Below, one piece after another: positions 41,458-49,166 of a stretch of DNA of 64,000 bases. The DNA is taken from positions 1-64,000 of IMG/VR virus record IMGVR_UViG_3300049215_000529, one strand, 5' to 3'. How positions within the stretch are numbered: the first letter of the stretch is position 1; each line of letters opens with the position of its first letter. The position numbers were made by a program, and so were the translations under genes. Under the pieces are notes generated by a model. It made no database searches, was not told where the DNA came from, and saw only the letters and a list, made by a program, of their open reading frames with translations. The stretch is from a virus.

Positions 41458-42011
41458 TTTTTCTTAACCTTGCGCTTCACTCTGCCAGTCAACACAAAAG
41501 CATAATACAAAGCTACAGCGATACCATCAGCCATGTCAAAGCTTTCAACCCTGACCTTACCCTTTTTATTATACTCATATGGGAAACTAATCTCTAAATG
41601 CTTTGCTACCAATTCTGGCATATCTTCTTTTTTAGGTAAATCTTTATCAGTTTTTAATCCGTGTCTAATAGACATTACACTAAATAGTTCTGGAGACTTT
41701 TTCAAATAATCATAAGCACATAAACCAATCATTCTATTAAATGTTGTTAACATAATGATGGTTTTAGCAGTACTATGACCTTTCATAAATTGAATGATAT
41801 CTTCAATTCCAATATAATCTGGTTTAACTTGATCAATAATATCTTGAATTTTATTTCGAGTATCTACAATACGTTCAATAATACTTCCCTTTTTAAGGGG
41901 CTTTACATAACCAGCGGTAACATACTCTATCTTATTATTTGATTCATCAAATTCTAATAAGCACCAACCAATGGTAGTACTCGATACATCGAAACCTAAT
42001 ACCTTTTTCAT
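41454..42011 (-). CDS. RuvC-like Holliday junction resolvase
   Basis: About 185 aa from ATG 42011 (MKKVLGFDVSS); the longer frame only opens at TTG 42032. RNase H-fold metal residues: VLGFDVSSTTIGWCL (first Asp), PDYIGIEDIIQF (Glu) and FDMADGIAVALYYA (C-terminal Asp pair region), as in RuvC-type nucleases; a basic KRKVKKK tail. It would cut branched recombination or replication intermediates before packaging, together with the UvsX/SbcCD set. No ribosome site is seen, and a TATATT hexamer ends 7 nt before the ATG. Confidence 0.75.
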   Translation of the reverse strand: MKKVLGFDVSSTTIGWCLLEFDESNNKIEYVTAGYVKPLKKGSIIERIVDTRNKIQDIIDQVKPDYIGIEDIIQFMKGHSTAKTIIMLTTFNRMIGLCAYDYLKKSPELFSVMSIRHGLKTDKDLPKKEDMPELVAKHLEISFPYEYNKKGKVRVESFDMADGIAVALYYAFVLTGRVKRKVKKK

Positions 42012-42019
42012 ATTAGGTA

Positions 42020-42026
42020 ATATATC
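42020..42026 (-). promoter_or_regulatory. GATATAT element next to the RuvC-like start
   Basis: Minus-strand CGATATATT whose TATATT ends only 7 nt before ATG 42011. If it is a -10 box, the transcript would be leaderless. Confidence 0.3.
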
Positions 42027-42037
42027 GAACAAAATAG

Positions 42038-42069
42038 AAAGGGATTCGAGAGTTAACCCGAATCCCTTT
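42038..42069 (-). terminator. Rho-independent terminator after the SSB gene
   Basis: Stem AAAGGGATTCG / CGAATCCCTTT (11 bp) with a 10-nt loop, U-rich downstream on the minus strand. It lies 16 nt past the SSB stop, so SSB transcripts should end here and the RuvC-like gene needs its own promoter. Confidence 0.8.
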
Positions 42070-42084
42070 TGAATTATGGGCTAA

Positions 42085-42792
42085 TTATGACTGACCATCA
42101 TAAGATGGGAAAGTCTCAGCCAACTCTTCGTCGTCAGTCATGCTGACGGCTGGGGCAGCCTTAGGAGCTGCTGCTGTAGCAGTTTTACCTGCAACAGGAG
42201 CGTCACTAGCTACGCCATTGATTCTGTCCAATCTCTTTTGGACAGTTTCTGCGGTTGGAGGAGTAACTCTGCGCTTTAGATCGTCTAGATCAGCCTTGTC
42301 CTTTAGGACTTGATCGGCAGCAGATAGTGGCTCCTTGGAGATTGGTTGTACAGAGTAGTAACCAGTTGCTCCACCGTTCTTATCGACAACAATATCGACG
42401 TCATACTTGGTTGGATCTCCCCAACGTTGGGTGTTTCTTGCAAGCTTTCTAATCTGAGAGAAAACTGCGAAAGAGATGTCTAGAATCTTATAGGTTCCAG
42501 TCTTGCGGCTGATTACGCCAAGTAGCCAACGTGGCTTAGCTTTGTCGCCAGCATCACAGCAAGGGCAGCTACCATGGATTGCGGAACAAGAAACTTTCTG
42601 TCCGAAGTCCTTTGGATTGCTTGCATCCTTCTTTACCTTGTGAACCAAATACTGGAAAGGTTGAGTAATGAGTCTCATCTCATTAGAACCCTCTTCCAAT
42701 CTAAGGAATAGGTCTTTGCTGTTAGTGTTTTTCTTACCTTCACCGCCTGGGAAAACGTCATCGTTCCAGGATACTTCACCGAATGTAGTCAT
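42085..42792 (-). CDS. Single-stranded DNA-binding protein, gp32-like
   Basis: 235 aa with TAGGAGA before ATG 42792. The core has FGQKVSCSAIHGSCPCCDAG, a Cys/His cluster similar in layout to the zinc site of T4 gp32, then PRWLLGVISRKTGTYKILDI within an OB-type fold. The C-terminal tail after an Ala/Pro linker is acidic (MTDDEELAETFPSYDG), the usual protein-docking tail of SSBs. It lies beside uvsX and the RuvC-like gene. Family placement is by these features and context. Confidence 0.7.
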   Translation of the reverse strand: MTTFGEVSWNDDVFPGGEGKKNTNSKDLFLRLEEGSNEMRLITQPFQYLVHKVKKDASNPKDFGQKVSCSAIHGSCPCCDAGDKAKPRWLLGVISRKTGTYKILDISFAVFSQIRKLARNTQRWGDPTKYDVDIVVDKNGGATGYYSVQPISKEPLSAADQVLKDKADLDDLKRRVTPPTAETVQKRLDRINGVASDAPVAGKTATAAAPKAAPAVSMTDDEELAETFPSYDGQS

Positions 42793-42875
42793 GTTGATCT
42801 CCTAATGTTTTTCTTCTTTTTGTACGAAATGTACTTTTTCTTGTTAACGAATCGACTGTTTTTTATCTTAGCACA

Positions 42876-43190
42876 TTAGCGTGCGAATCTAACGAAACGA
42901 GTGCGAGTATGATCAGATGTACGACCGAATCTTACGCCAATACCTCTGTTGCGAAGTCTGTTGACCACGCTATTAATTACCACTCTGAGAGCGCCGGGAG
43001 AACCTGGTAGAAGAGTTCGCTGTCTCTTGCTCAAAACTCTGTTGAGAGCAGTTGTCAACTCAGTCATCGTTCCAGTCCAAGTGCTAACATTGTGTCTTTC
43101 CATTATTGAAGAAATACCGCGACAAACAATGTCATTAACGCTGTTTGTTACAGAACTTCTACGTCCATTTGTCTTACTTATAGATGCCAT
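42876..43190 (-). CDS. Arg-rich winged-helix-like DNA-binding protein (104 aa)
   Basis: 104 aa with about 17 arginines. TWTGTMTELTTALNRVL, then LPGSPGALRVVINSVVNRLR and RGIGVRFGRTSDHTRTRFVR resemble the winged-helix region at the C-terminus of phage and plasmid primase-helicases, here as a stand-alone gene. It probably binds DNA. It is placed between SSB and the uvsX operon, so a replication or recombination role is likely. Ribosome site is weak. Confidence 0.55.
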   Translation of the reverse strand: MASISKTNGRRSSVTNSVNDIVCRGISSIMERHNVSTWTGTMTELTTALNRVLSKRQRTLLPGSPGALRVVINSVVNRLRNRGIGVRFGRTSDHTRTRFVRFAR

Positions 43191-43198
43191 TTACTTAC

Positions 43199-43546
43199 TC
43201 ACTTTCCTACCAAGGTAGATGGTTTGTTTGCATTAAAAACTAAGCTTCTAATGCTGAAAACTTTTTGTGCCGGGAACATCATATCCAGCAATTCTTCTTT
43301 TGGAGTGCTAGACAAAATTTCAATGAAGGAACCCGCAATTTCATCTTCTGATAAATCGGAATAAGTACCCTTAACTAAAACAAACCCGTTTTGCATATCT
43401 GGTTTGTCTATAGTAATGAAGCGCCTGTGCTTAGTACCTTTTCCGGAGCTAGAGTCCTCTAATGTCACCAAATAGGAGGGTTTCCTAGAAATGGTGCCCA
43501 TGTTAGGGGCTGACGTTACGCTAATTGCAAAATCTTTTTCAGCCAT
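43199..43546 (-). CDS. Hypothetical protein downstream of uvsX (115 aa)
   Basis: 115-aa mixed protein, AAAGG before ATG 43546, overlapping the uvsX stop by one nt. It contains KHRRFITIDKPDMQNGFVLV and a C-terminus with MMFPAQKVFSIRSLVF. Probably a small recombination or replication accessory by location; family unknown. Confidence 0.6.
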   Translation of the reverse strand: MAEKDFAISVTSAPNMGTISRKPSYLVTLEDSSSGKGTKHRRFITIDKPDMQNGFVLVKGTYSDLSEDEIAGSFIEILSSTPKEELLDMMFPAQKVFSIRSLVFNANKPSTLVGK

Positions 43547-44745
43547 TACTTACTGCCTTTCTTACTCTTCTTCTTTTCAGAATCATCATCCGAGACTGAA
43601 ACCGTTTTACCGGACAATTGGGCTTCAAAAGCAGCTCTTTTATCAGCTTGCTCTTTCCTCTTTTGTTCCATTTTGGTCTCACGAGCCTCATTGACTTTTA
43701 GCAGCAACTCAGATGCTAAAGCCGCATCATCTCTGATAGCTTCACAGAACTTAGGAAATCCAACCCATTTACGGTCACCGTACTCGTGGGAAACAGTAGT
43801 TGGTTTAGTTACCACATTGTAATCCAACGCGAGCTGCGCGATTTCTTCGTGTCTGTCTATAACACCGATTCCGAAGTTTACTTTGAATTCGCATTTTCTT
43901 GGCCAAGGTCCAAACTTTGATTTTTCAATCGTAGCTCTAAGTGGGTGTCCAACCTTATTTTCCTTCTCGTCAAGAATCATAGCATCCTTGCGTTGAACGG
44001 CTTCAAAATAAACGTTAGCGCTAAGCGTGTGCGCATAAGTATTTCCACCGGAATAAGTATGGTCGGCACCATATGGATCCATATTATCTTTCTTATGGTT
44101 GATAATAATGAACGGAATATTTGCCTTGCTAACTTCTAGAGTAAGCTTTTTGAAGGTAGTAGTTAAGAATCTTGCTAATAGAGCCATGTTCATCTTACCA
44201 ACTACTGAAGTATCTTCTCCAGGTGGCACAATAGATCCCAATGAATCTAGTACAATCATATTGATATTGAATTCGCCATTTGCAATCTTATCAAGCAATC
44301 CTTCTTTGGACTTGCCTTTAAGCACGTGAGTCTTTGCGTCTTCCTTTGGAACTCCAAGCAACATTTCAAAGCACTTGCGTCCATTAGCTGCTGCATCGCC
44401 GAAAACGTGAATGACACGGGAAGTATCTACTCCCAAAACTTCTGCCCAGTTGGGATCGAAAGTTTGCTCTGCATCGATAAACATCTGTTGTGCAGTAGGA
44501 TCTTGACGTTGGGCTTCTAGCATGGCTATCATAGCCATGAGAGTCTTGCCGCTTCCGGTAGGACCATAATACTGCATCAATCTTCCCTTAGGAAGACCGC
44601 CCGAAGAGAGTGCATCATCTAATGCCACTGAACCAGTGGAAATACAAGGAACCTTTTCGCCCACGGTTTCATGAGCCATTTTGAAATCTAATTGCTCTTC
44701 CGAGTCTGCATAACTTTTAAAAAACGCTTCAAATTTATTCGACAT
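43546..44745 (-). CDS. uvsX: RecA/UvsX-type recombinase
   Basis: 399 aa with GGGAGA before ATG 44745. RecA fold: TGSVALDDALSSGGLPKGRL near residues 37-56, Walker A GPTGSGKT at 61-68, the AEQTFDPNWAEVLGVD region with the catalytic Glu, Walker B MIVLDSLGSI, and a GKMNMALLARFLTT loop; C-terminus Lys/Ser-rich. It catalyses strand exchange on ssDNA coated by SSB, driving recombination-dependent replication and repair. Followed by an unknown gene and preceded by a UvsY-like gene, forming a T4-type recombination operon. Confidence 0.9.
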   Translation of the reverse strand: MSNKFEAFFKSYADSEEQLDFKMAHETVGEKVPCISTGSVALDDALSSGGLPKGRLMQYYGPTGSGKTLMAMIAMLEAQRQDPTAQQMFIDAEQTFDPNWAEVLGVDTSRVIHVFGDAAANGRKCFEMLLGVPKEDAKTHVLKGKSKEGLLDKIANGEFNINMIVLDSLGSIVPPGEDTSVVGKMNMALLARFLTTTFKKLTLEVSKANIPFIIINHKKDNMDPYGADHTYSGGNTYAHTLSANVYFEAVQRKDAMILDEKENKVGHPLRATIEKSKFGPWPRKCEFKVNFGIGVIDRHEEIAQLALDYNVVTKPTTVSHEYGDRKWVGFPKFCEAIRDDAALASELLLKVNEARETKMEQKRKEQADKRAAFEAQLSGKTVSVSDDDSEKKKSKKGSK

Positions 44746-44757
44746 TTTATCTCCCTA

Positions 44758-45270
44758 TCATTCATAGCCTTCGGGGACAGGTTCACTTGGAGTGACAGGA
44801 CTATATCCGAGGATTGTCCTGCGTAACCCTTGTGCAATATCTTTGAAATGATGGTGAGCCTTCACTAAAATTTCATATTTGCGATCAAGGAGAAGTTTGC
44901 TGCCTTTGGCTGCTGCTAATTTTATTTGTGCTTTTTCGACTTCGGGCGATTGTTCTGATGCCCATTTTTTCATATCGGTGGTGGTACGAGCGCCATCAGG
45001 TGCTTGATACTCCAACGCTACTTTATTCTTTATACTATTTACTTTAGCTTCTAGATATCCTATTGTCTTTACCATTTTACCTAGATAGATAGACATAACG
45101 TCCGCGCCTCGTAATGCCTGCTGTTGCAGAAGCTCTACGTGAGCTAAGTCAATTGCGTCTACATCTCTAAGATGCTCTAATACCTTTTCGATTTCAGTTA
45201 GGTCAAAATCAGAGAAATTTTCCTCTAAATCAGTGCCTAAAAGATCACCCAGTCTTACTTGTTGGGTCAT
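44758..45270 (-). CDS. Putative UvsY-like recombination mediator
   Basis: About 170 aa from ATG 45270 (MTQQVRLGD), AAGGA 9 nt upstream. Helical throughout; the middle (YLGKMVKTIGYLEAKVNSIK, then VALEYQ) and the following LAAAKGSKLLLDRKYEILVK resemble the general build of T4 UvsY (a short helical protein that loads UvsX on SSB-coated ssDNA). It directly precedes uvsX with a 12-nt gap. Sequence identity to T4 UvsY is not obvious, so the call rests on layout and operon position. Confidence 0.5.
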   Translation of the reverse strand: MTQQVRLGDLLGTDLEENFSDFDLTEIEKVLEHLRDVDAIDLAHVELLQQQALRGADVMSIYLGKMVKTIGYLEAKVNSIKNKVALEYQAPDGARTTTDMKKWASEQSPEVEKAQIKLAAAKGSKLLLDRKYEILVKAHHHFKDIAQGLRRTILGYSPVTPSEPVPEGYE

Positions 45271-45319
45271 GTTGTCTTCCTTCTGTAATATATAATGTAA
45301 TGAACTATTTCTCGACAAA

Positions 45320-45565
45320 TTAATATTTGTCTGACCTTTTATGATCGAAAAATAAGTTATAATTTTTACCGTCATTCATTTCGTTAGCTGGAGTGAAATG
45401 TAGCTCAAAAGTGCCGTGAAAGTTATCTATCCAAACTTTCCCACGGAATGGGTCATAATCATAAGCTTTTTCCAAATTGACCATGGCATCATCTAAAGTT
45501 TTAGACACTTTATCGATAATGAACCTTTTTATGCTTTGCTTTTCAGCTTCGCTATAATGGCTCAT
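45320..45565 (-). CDS. Hypothetical protein (81 aa)
   Basis: 81 aa, start overlaps the upstream stop by 4 nt. A helical N-terminal half (RFIIDKVSKTLDDAMVNLEK) and a beta C-terminal half (GKVWIDNFHGTFELHFTP) ending in charged residues. Small accessory gene of the uvsX operon; not recognised. Confidence 0.55.
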   Translation of the reverse strand: MSHYSEAEKQSIKRFIIDKVSKTLDDAMVNLEKAYDYDPFRGKVWIDNFHGTFELHFTPANEMNDGKNYNLFFDHKRSDKY

Positions 45566-45858
45566 TTGTCCTTTAATTTTTCTTTAACTTCGGCTGCTAG
45601 CTCATCTAACTGTTTATGCATTAAACGAAGGTGTTGGTGCTGCATTAGACTCATCAAGAATAAGAATACTTCAAAGCTCGTTCGGAATTTTGATGGTGGT
45701 TTCAAGAAAATGATTATACCATTATTATCCGTTTCAAATAAATCTCTAAATAGATCTTCACCCTTATTGGTGGCAGTAGTATAAGACTTGACGATTTTCT
45801 GGTACAAAGACCACTCATCTTCAGTCATATCCACTTTTTTATTATCAACTACTTTCAT
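45562..45858 (-). CDS. Hypothetical protein (98 aa), conserved phage type
   Basis: 98 aa with AAAGGT before ATG 45858. MTEDEWSLYQKIVKSYT, then GEDLFRDLFETDNNGIIIFL and FEVFLFLMSLMQHQHLRLMH form a compact helix-strand-helix protein with a basic/acidic tail. Hydrophobic but without a clear membrane segment. By location it belongs to the replication/recombination unit. Function unknown. Confidence 0.6.
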   Translation of the reverse strand: MKVVDNKKVDMTEDEWSLYQKIVKSYTTATNKGEDLFRDLFETDNNGIIIFLKPPSKFRTSFEVFLFLMSLMQHQHLRLMHKQLDELAAEVKEKLKDK

Positions 45859-45876
45859 AACTTACCTTTGTTGATA

Positions 45877-46707
45877 TCAACCACTTCTGGAGAAGCCGCC
45901 TTTACCACGATTTACGCCTGATTCAAAATTCTCTTTGGAGCTTCTAACTCTTTCTTGCATTTGCTGTAACTTGAGCAAATCGGCGGCGCTGCTAGCACTA
46001 TTGCCTTTGCCCTTGTTAGCCATAGCTAGAACTACAGATGGAATCTCATCGTCATCTGTAGTCGGAAGCGAGGAGGCAATCTCGTTGCCAGAAAGCAAAG
46101 ATTCAAATTCGGCTACTGCCTCTGGATCTGCGTTCTCCATCATCTCTGGTGAAATCATGTCGGCTGCGCCATCTTGATTTATAGCAGTGGTTCCTGCTTT
46201 CTTGATTTGTTGAACAACTTTCTTAAAATGCTGAGTCTTTTCCGCTGGGGATTGAAAGCTGGCATTTGCAACTGGGGCGCCTTGGGCGGGAGCTGGGCTT
46301 TTGATAACTTCGGCTCTTTTAAAGAACTCGTTAGTTTTTTCCTCAGATTGAATCTTTTCAACTAAGACATCCTCTTCGCCAGTTTCGGTCTTAACCTTTA
46401 CAATAGATTGCTTGCGAGCCAAGAAATCTTGCTCATCTTGAGCCTTTTTCAATTCCTTAACCAAATCTTTTGGCATGTACATGCCGATATTTGGCGAATC
46501 AGTTTTGATGTAATTATGATTAGATAGCATCCAATCATTTAATTGATCTTGATATGATGCCAAGGAATCCATGGTCTCACGTAAAGAAACAAATAGATTC
46601 TTTAAATGCTCTTCCATAATGTGTTTGCCACAGAATGGACAAACGTTAATTTCAACGGCATGTTTCCATTGTGGATTTATTTCTATTTCACAAGATGTAC
46701 ACTTCAT
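45877..46707 (-). CDS. Zinc-ribbon protein with helical extension (276 aa)
   Basis: 276 aa with AAGGG before ATG 46707. The N-terminal 30 residues form a C-x-x-C...C-x-x-C ribbon (KCTSCEIEI...NVCPFCGKHI). Then helices (HLKNLFVSLRETMDSL, DLVKELKKAQDEQDF), an Ala/Pro linker and Ser/Gly-rich C-terminal with SRSG. The ribbon-plus-linker build suggests an adaptor. Adjacent to the 136-aa gene with no gap. Unknown function. Confidence 0.6.
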   Translation of the reverse strand: MKCTSCEIEINPQWKHAVEINVCPFCGKHIMEEHLKNLFVSLRETMDSLASYQDQLNDWMLSNHNYIKTDSPNIGMYMPKDLVKELKKAQDEQDFLARKQSIVKVKTETGEEDVLVEKIQSEEKTNEFFKRAEVIKSPAPAQGAPVANASFQSPAEKTQHFKKVVQQIKKAGTTAINQDGAADMISPEMMENADPEAVAEFESLLSGNEIASSLPTTDDDEIPSVVLAMANKGKGNSASSAADLLKLQQMQERVRSSKENFESGVNRGKGGFSRSG

Positions 46708-47118
46708 TTACTTAACCCTTCTAAAAACTGGAGGTTTGCGAACACTCGCACTTTTAACCATTTTTCTATTGTTCCAGTAGGCATCAGAATCAGCAGTATG
46801 TTCAATTCCAAATATTTTGGATAGCTCTTGCCCAAACTGATCGATTGGTTCCGATGACTTAGATTTTATATCATCAACTATTTTTCTCAAACGGTATACA
46901 CTCAAGGGGAGCGCATTTTTATCAGCAATGTAATCGATCGTAATAATACCCAGCGCTGATTGCATTTTTTTATCCTGCTGAGCATATTCTAACAATTTTT
47001 TCATTCTTAGTTCGGACGCTTTTGGCGCCTCTTCTGGAACATATGGATCCTTAGCATTGGCAGCCAAATCCTTAATGGAACCTCTATCAGAATATTGTTT
47101 GACCGCTCTAATTGACAT
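46708..47118 (-). CDS. Hypothetical basic protein (136 aa)
   Basis: 136 aa with TGAGG before ATG 47118. Helical and Lys/Arg-rich with a C-terminal tail MVKSASVRKPPVFRRVK. The tail resembles the basic FKKVVFRRVDGK tail of its upstream neighbour: both end with a V-F-R-R-V motif, hinting at a shared docking signal. Unknown function. Confidence 0.55.
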   Translation of the reverse strand: MSIRAVKQYSDRGSIKDLAANAKDPYVPEEAPKASELRMKKLLEYAQQDKKMQSALGIITIDYIADKNALPLSVYRLRKIVDDIKSKSSEPIDQFGQELSKIFGIEHTADSDAYWNNRKMVKSASVRKPPVFRRVK

Positions 47119-47141
47119 GAGACCTCATAGTATATGCAAAA

Positions 47142-47765
47142 TTATTTGCCGTCTACTCTCCTAAAAACAACCTTCTTAAAAGTCTTGACAGTCTTAGGCT
47201 TGCCTTTGATTGCTTTGTTGCCACCAGCGACTGCTGTTGGTTGGCGGCTACGAGTAACTTGTATTGGAGAGGCGGTTATATCTTCAGCATATTCTTTAAT
47301 TTTTAGAACCGCATCTTCAAAACCCTTGACATTGTATCTGTCTGCAAAATCTGCCAACTCTTGAAGTGGATCTGGATCTTCCCTCTTAGATGGGGCAACG
47401 GCTGCTTGTATAGCAGGTTTATCTGACAAATTGGTTAAATCAGTCAAATCGCGAAACTTGTCCATGGTCAGATTGAGATCCTTCAACTCGGCATTAACTT
47501 TTTTAAGTTTCCCAGCGCGAAAACGAGAAAGATCAAAATCAGTATCGAAATCGTGCGGATCAGGAATTCTATCCATAGCATCAATTAAAGCTTTTCTTTC
47601 ACGATCACCTGGTTTAGTAGACGGGTCAATTCCTTGAACTTCCAGCAAGCGCGACATTAACCTGTTCAAAGGACTTACTGCTTTGTCAACCAATGCAACT
47701 CCCAAACCCACATAACGGGTCAAAAGGACAGGATTCTTTTTGATAAATGTGACGAATGAATTCAT
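47142..47765 (-). CDS. Hypothetical protein with V-F-R-R-V tail (207 aa)
   Basis: 207 aa with AGGAACACA before ATG 47765. A helical protein with repeated L-x-x-L stretches (LKDLNLTMDKFRDLTDLTNL) and basic C-terminus KTFKKVVFRRVDGK, similar in its last residues to the following 136-aa protein. Start overlaps the HTH gene stop by 4 nt. Not recognised. Confidence 0.55.
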   Translation of the reverse strand: MNSFVTFIKKNPVLLTRYVGLGVALVDKAVSPLNRLMSRLLEVQGIDPSTKPGDRERKALIDAMDRIPDPHDFDTDFDLSRFRAGKLKKVNAELKDLNLTMDKFRDLTDLTNLSDKPAIQAAVAPSKREDPDPLQELADFADRYNVKGFEDAVLKIKEYAEDITASPIQVTRSRQPTAVAGGNKAIKGKPKTVKTFKKVVFRRVDGK

Positions 47766-48658
47766 TGTGTTCCTAATTTTTTATGAGACTTTCTGCCTCT
47801 TCTTGGCTTTTCAAAAGTTTTAACAGCTTCCAATTCTTTTTGCGTAGGCTTAAAGGCACCAGTAGCAACAGGTACGGAAGAGTTAAACATGACAGAAGAA
47901 TTAAACATAACAGATTGAGGTTGTACATACAAACTTGGATCTGCTGAGTTTATAGATAAGTTGTTGCCGAGGGCGGCGTTAGTAGAGCCGGTATAGTTGA
48001 GTTGTGGAGTTAAGTCAACACTTCTTGTAACGACGCCATCGGCAACTTGGTCATAAAGTCTTACATGGCTCTCTAGACCAGATTGAAACACTGTATTTGT
48101 CTGTGGTTGCAATGCAACTGACAGGTCTTTCATTAAATCTTGTACTTCGGGAACTTCACCAATTTCAATTGACTCTGCTCCAATCTTTTGTATTTCTTCC
48201 ACTAGTTCTTTTTGGGTAAGATCGTCTGCCTTAGCTACTAGAGCATCTATTGCTTCTTCTGGAGCAACAAACATATTTGGCTTTGGCTTTTCACCATTTG
48301 GCTTTATGAATTGCTTGAAGTGGTTTTGAACATCTTCAGTTTTTGGTTTATTTCTAGAGTAAATTGGCTCTTCTGAAACGCTGTTAAGTTTAAGGGAAAA
48401 ATTTGATAAAATCCAAGAAGCAAAATCTTCAATAGAAGCATCAGTTCCACTCAATTCAACAGTTTTTTTGACAACAAGAGAAATTGCACTATTATTCATC
48501 ATTTGTTTTTCCTCGCGCTCCGCTTCGCGCTCACCTTCAACAATGATGGTACCAGACTCAGTTTGGTAAGCTTTGACTGGTAAAGTGCCAGCCTTAAACC
48601 ATCGATAGGCGGTTAAGTATTTAACACCAGTTTTTTCAGCCCATTCTTTCAATTTCAT
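47762..48658 (-). CDS. HTH (MerR/IS607-resolvase type) protein (298 aa)
   Basis: 298 aa. The first 50 residues, MKLKEWAEKTGVKYLTAYRW then FKAGTLPVKAYQTESGTIIV, form the winged HTH of MerR proteins and of IS607-type serine recombinases, but no recombinase catalytic domain follows. Instead the rest is helical, acidic and low in complexity, with two M-F-N-S-S-V copies near residues 248-261. Probably a DNA-binding regulator or architectural protein. Its ATG lies within the ATGA overlap with the HNH gene just upstream. Confidence 0.6.
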   Translation of the reverse strand: MKLKEWAEKTGVKYLTAYRWFKAGTLPVKAYQTESGTIIVEGEREAEREEKQMMNNSAISLVVKKTVELSGTDASIEDFASWILSNFSLKLNSVSEEPIYSRNKPKTEDVQNHFKQFIKPNGEKPKPNMFVAPEEAIDALVAKADDLTQKELVEEIQKIGAESIEIGEVPEVQDLMKDLSVALQPQTNTVFQSGLESHVRLYDQVADGVVTRSVDLTPQLNYTGSTNAALGNNLSINSADPSLYVQPQSVMFNSSVMFNSSVPVATGAFKPTQKELEAVKTFEKPRRGRKSHKKLGTQ

Positions 48659-49104
48659 AGTACTAACTTTCTATTTTTAAGGGCATTGGCTTTTGCAGAA
48701 ATTGGTCTCAAATTATCTAATGACCAACAAAGACGAAAAGCCTCATCTTCAACAGAAGTAAATAAAAAAGCCCCTTGCGGAATTATATGATCTATTTGCC
48801 AAAACCAAGTAGAAGCATCATTGTCATTCCAATCACTTATTTTATACTTTCCTTGATTTTTCCAATGCATCCAAAATTCAAATTGACTTTCCAAATGATT
48901 TTTTAATGTTCGAGCATCAAAAGGCAAATACTTCCAAATATATGATATTGTATCATATTTAACAGAAAAACGAATTAAATTATGAATTTTACTTTTAAAT
49001 CGTCTTATTTCCCTTGTACACTCCCTACATATATCGCTGTCACCACGAAAAGCGCTGGGGACATTTAGAAAGCCGCAAGTTATGCATCGTTTTGTTTCTT
49101 TCAT
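48655..49104 (-). CDS. HNH endonuclease upstream of the HTH gene (149 aa)
   Basis: 149 aa, TGA stop overlapping the next start (ATGA). N-terminal Cys pairs (CITCGF...CREC), then the HNH core WFWQIDHIIPQGAF with the catalytic His and CWSLDNLRPISAKANALKNR as the N-H half. Typical mobile HNH gene. It is inserted between the polymerase gene and the HTH gene. The start codon lies in the 3' arm of a 9-bp inverted repeat (49098-49119), and no ribosome site is visible. Confidence 0.8.
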   Translation of the reverse strand: MKETKRCITCGFLNVPSAFRGDSDICRECTREIRRFKSKIHNLIRFSVKYDTISYIWKYLPFDARTLKNHLESQFEFWMHWKNQGKYKISDWNDNDASTWFWQIDHIIPQGAFLFTSVEDEAFRLCWSLDNLRPISAKANALKNRKLVL

Positions 49105-49119
49105 ATCAAAATATGAAAG
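49098..49119 (-). repeat. 9-bp inverted repeat containing the HNH start codon
   Basis: Arms CTTTCATAT (49098-49106) and ATATGAAAG (49111-49119) with a 4-nt loop, perfect. The start codon (49102-49104, minus) is inside the left arm. Same arrangement, with a 4-nt loop, as the terL/HNH palindrome at 28291-28324. Confidence 0.7.
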
Positions 49120-49166
49120 TATTGATAGATCAAATCTACTTTTATTTCAAAAAGTTAATTATAATA

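Noticed and set aside
47762-48658. IS607-type transposon resolvase
   Set aside because: Only the N-terminal HTH matches. There is no serine recombinase catalytic domain and no TnpB neighbour.
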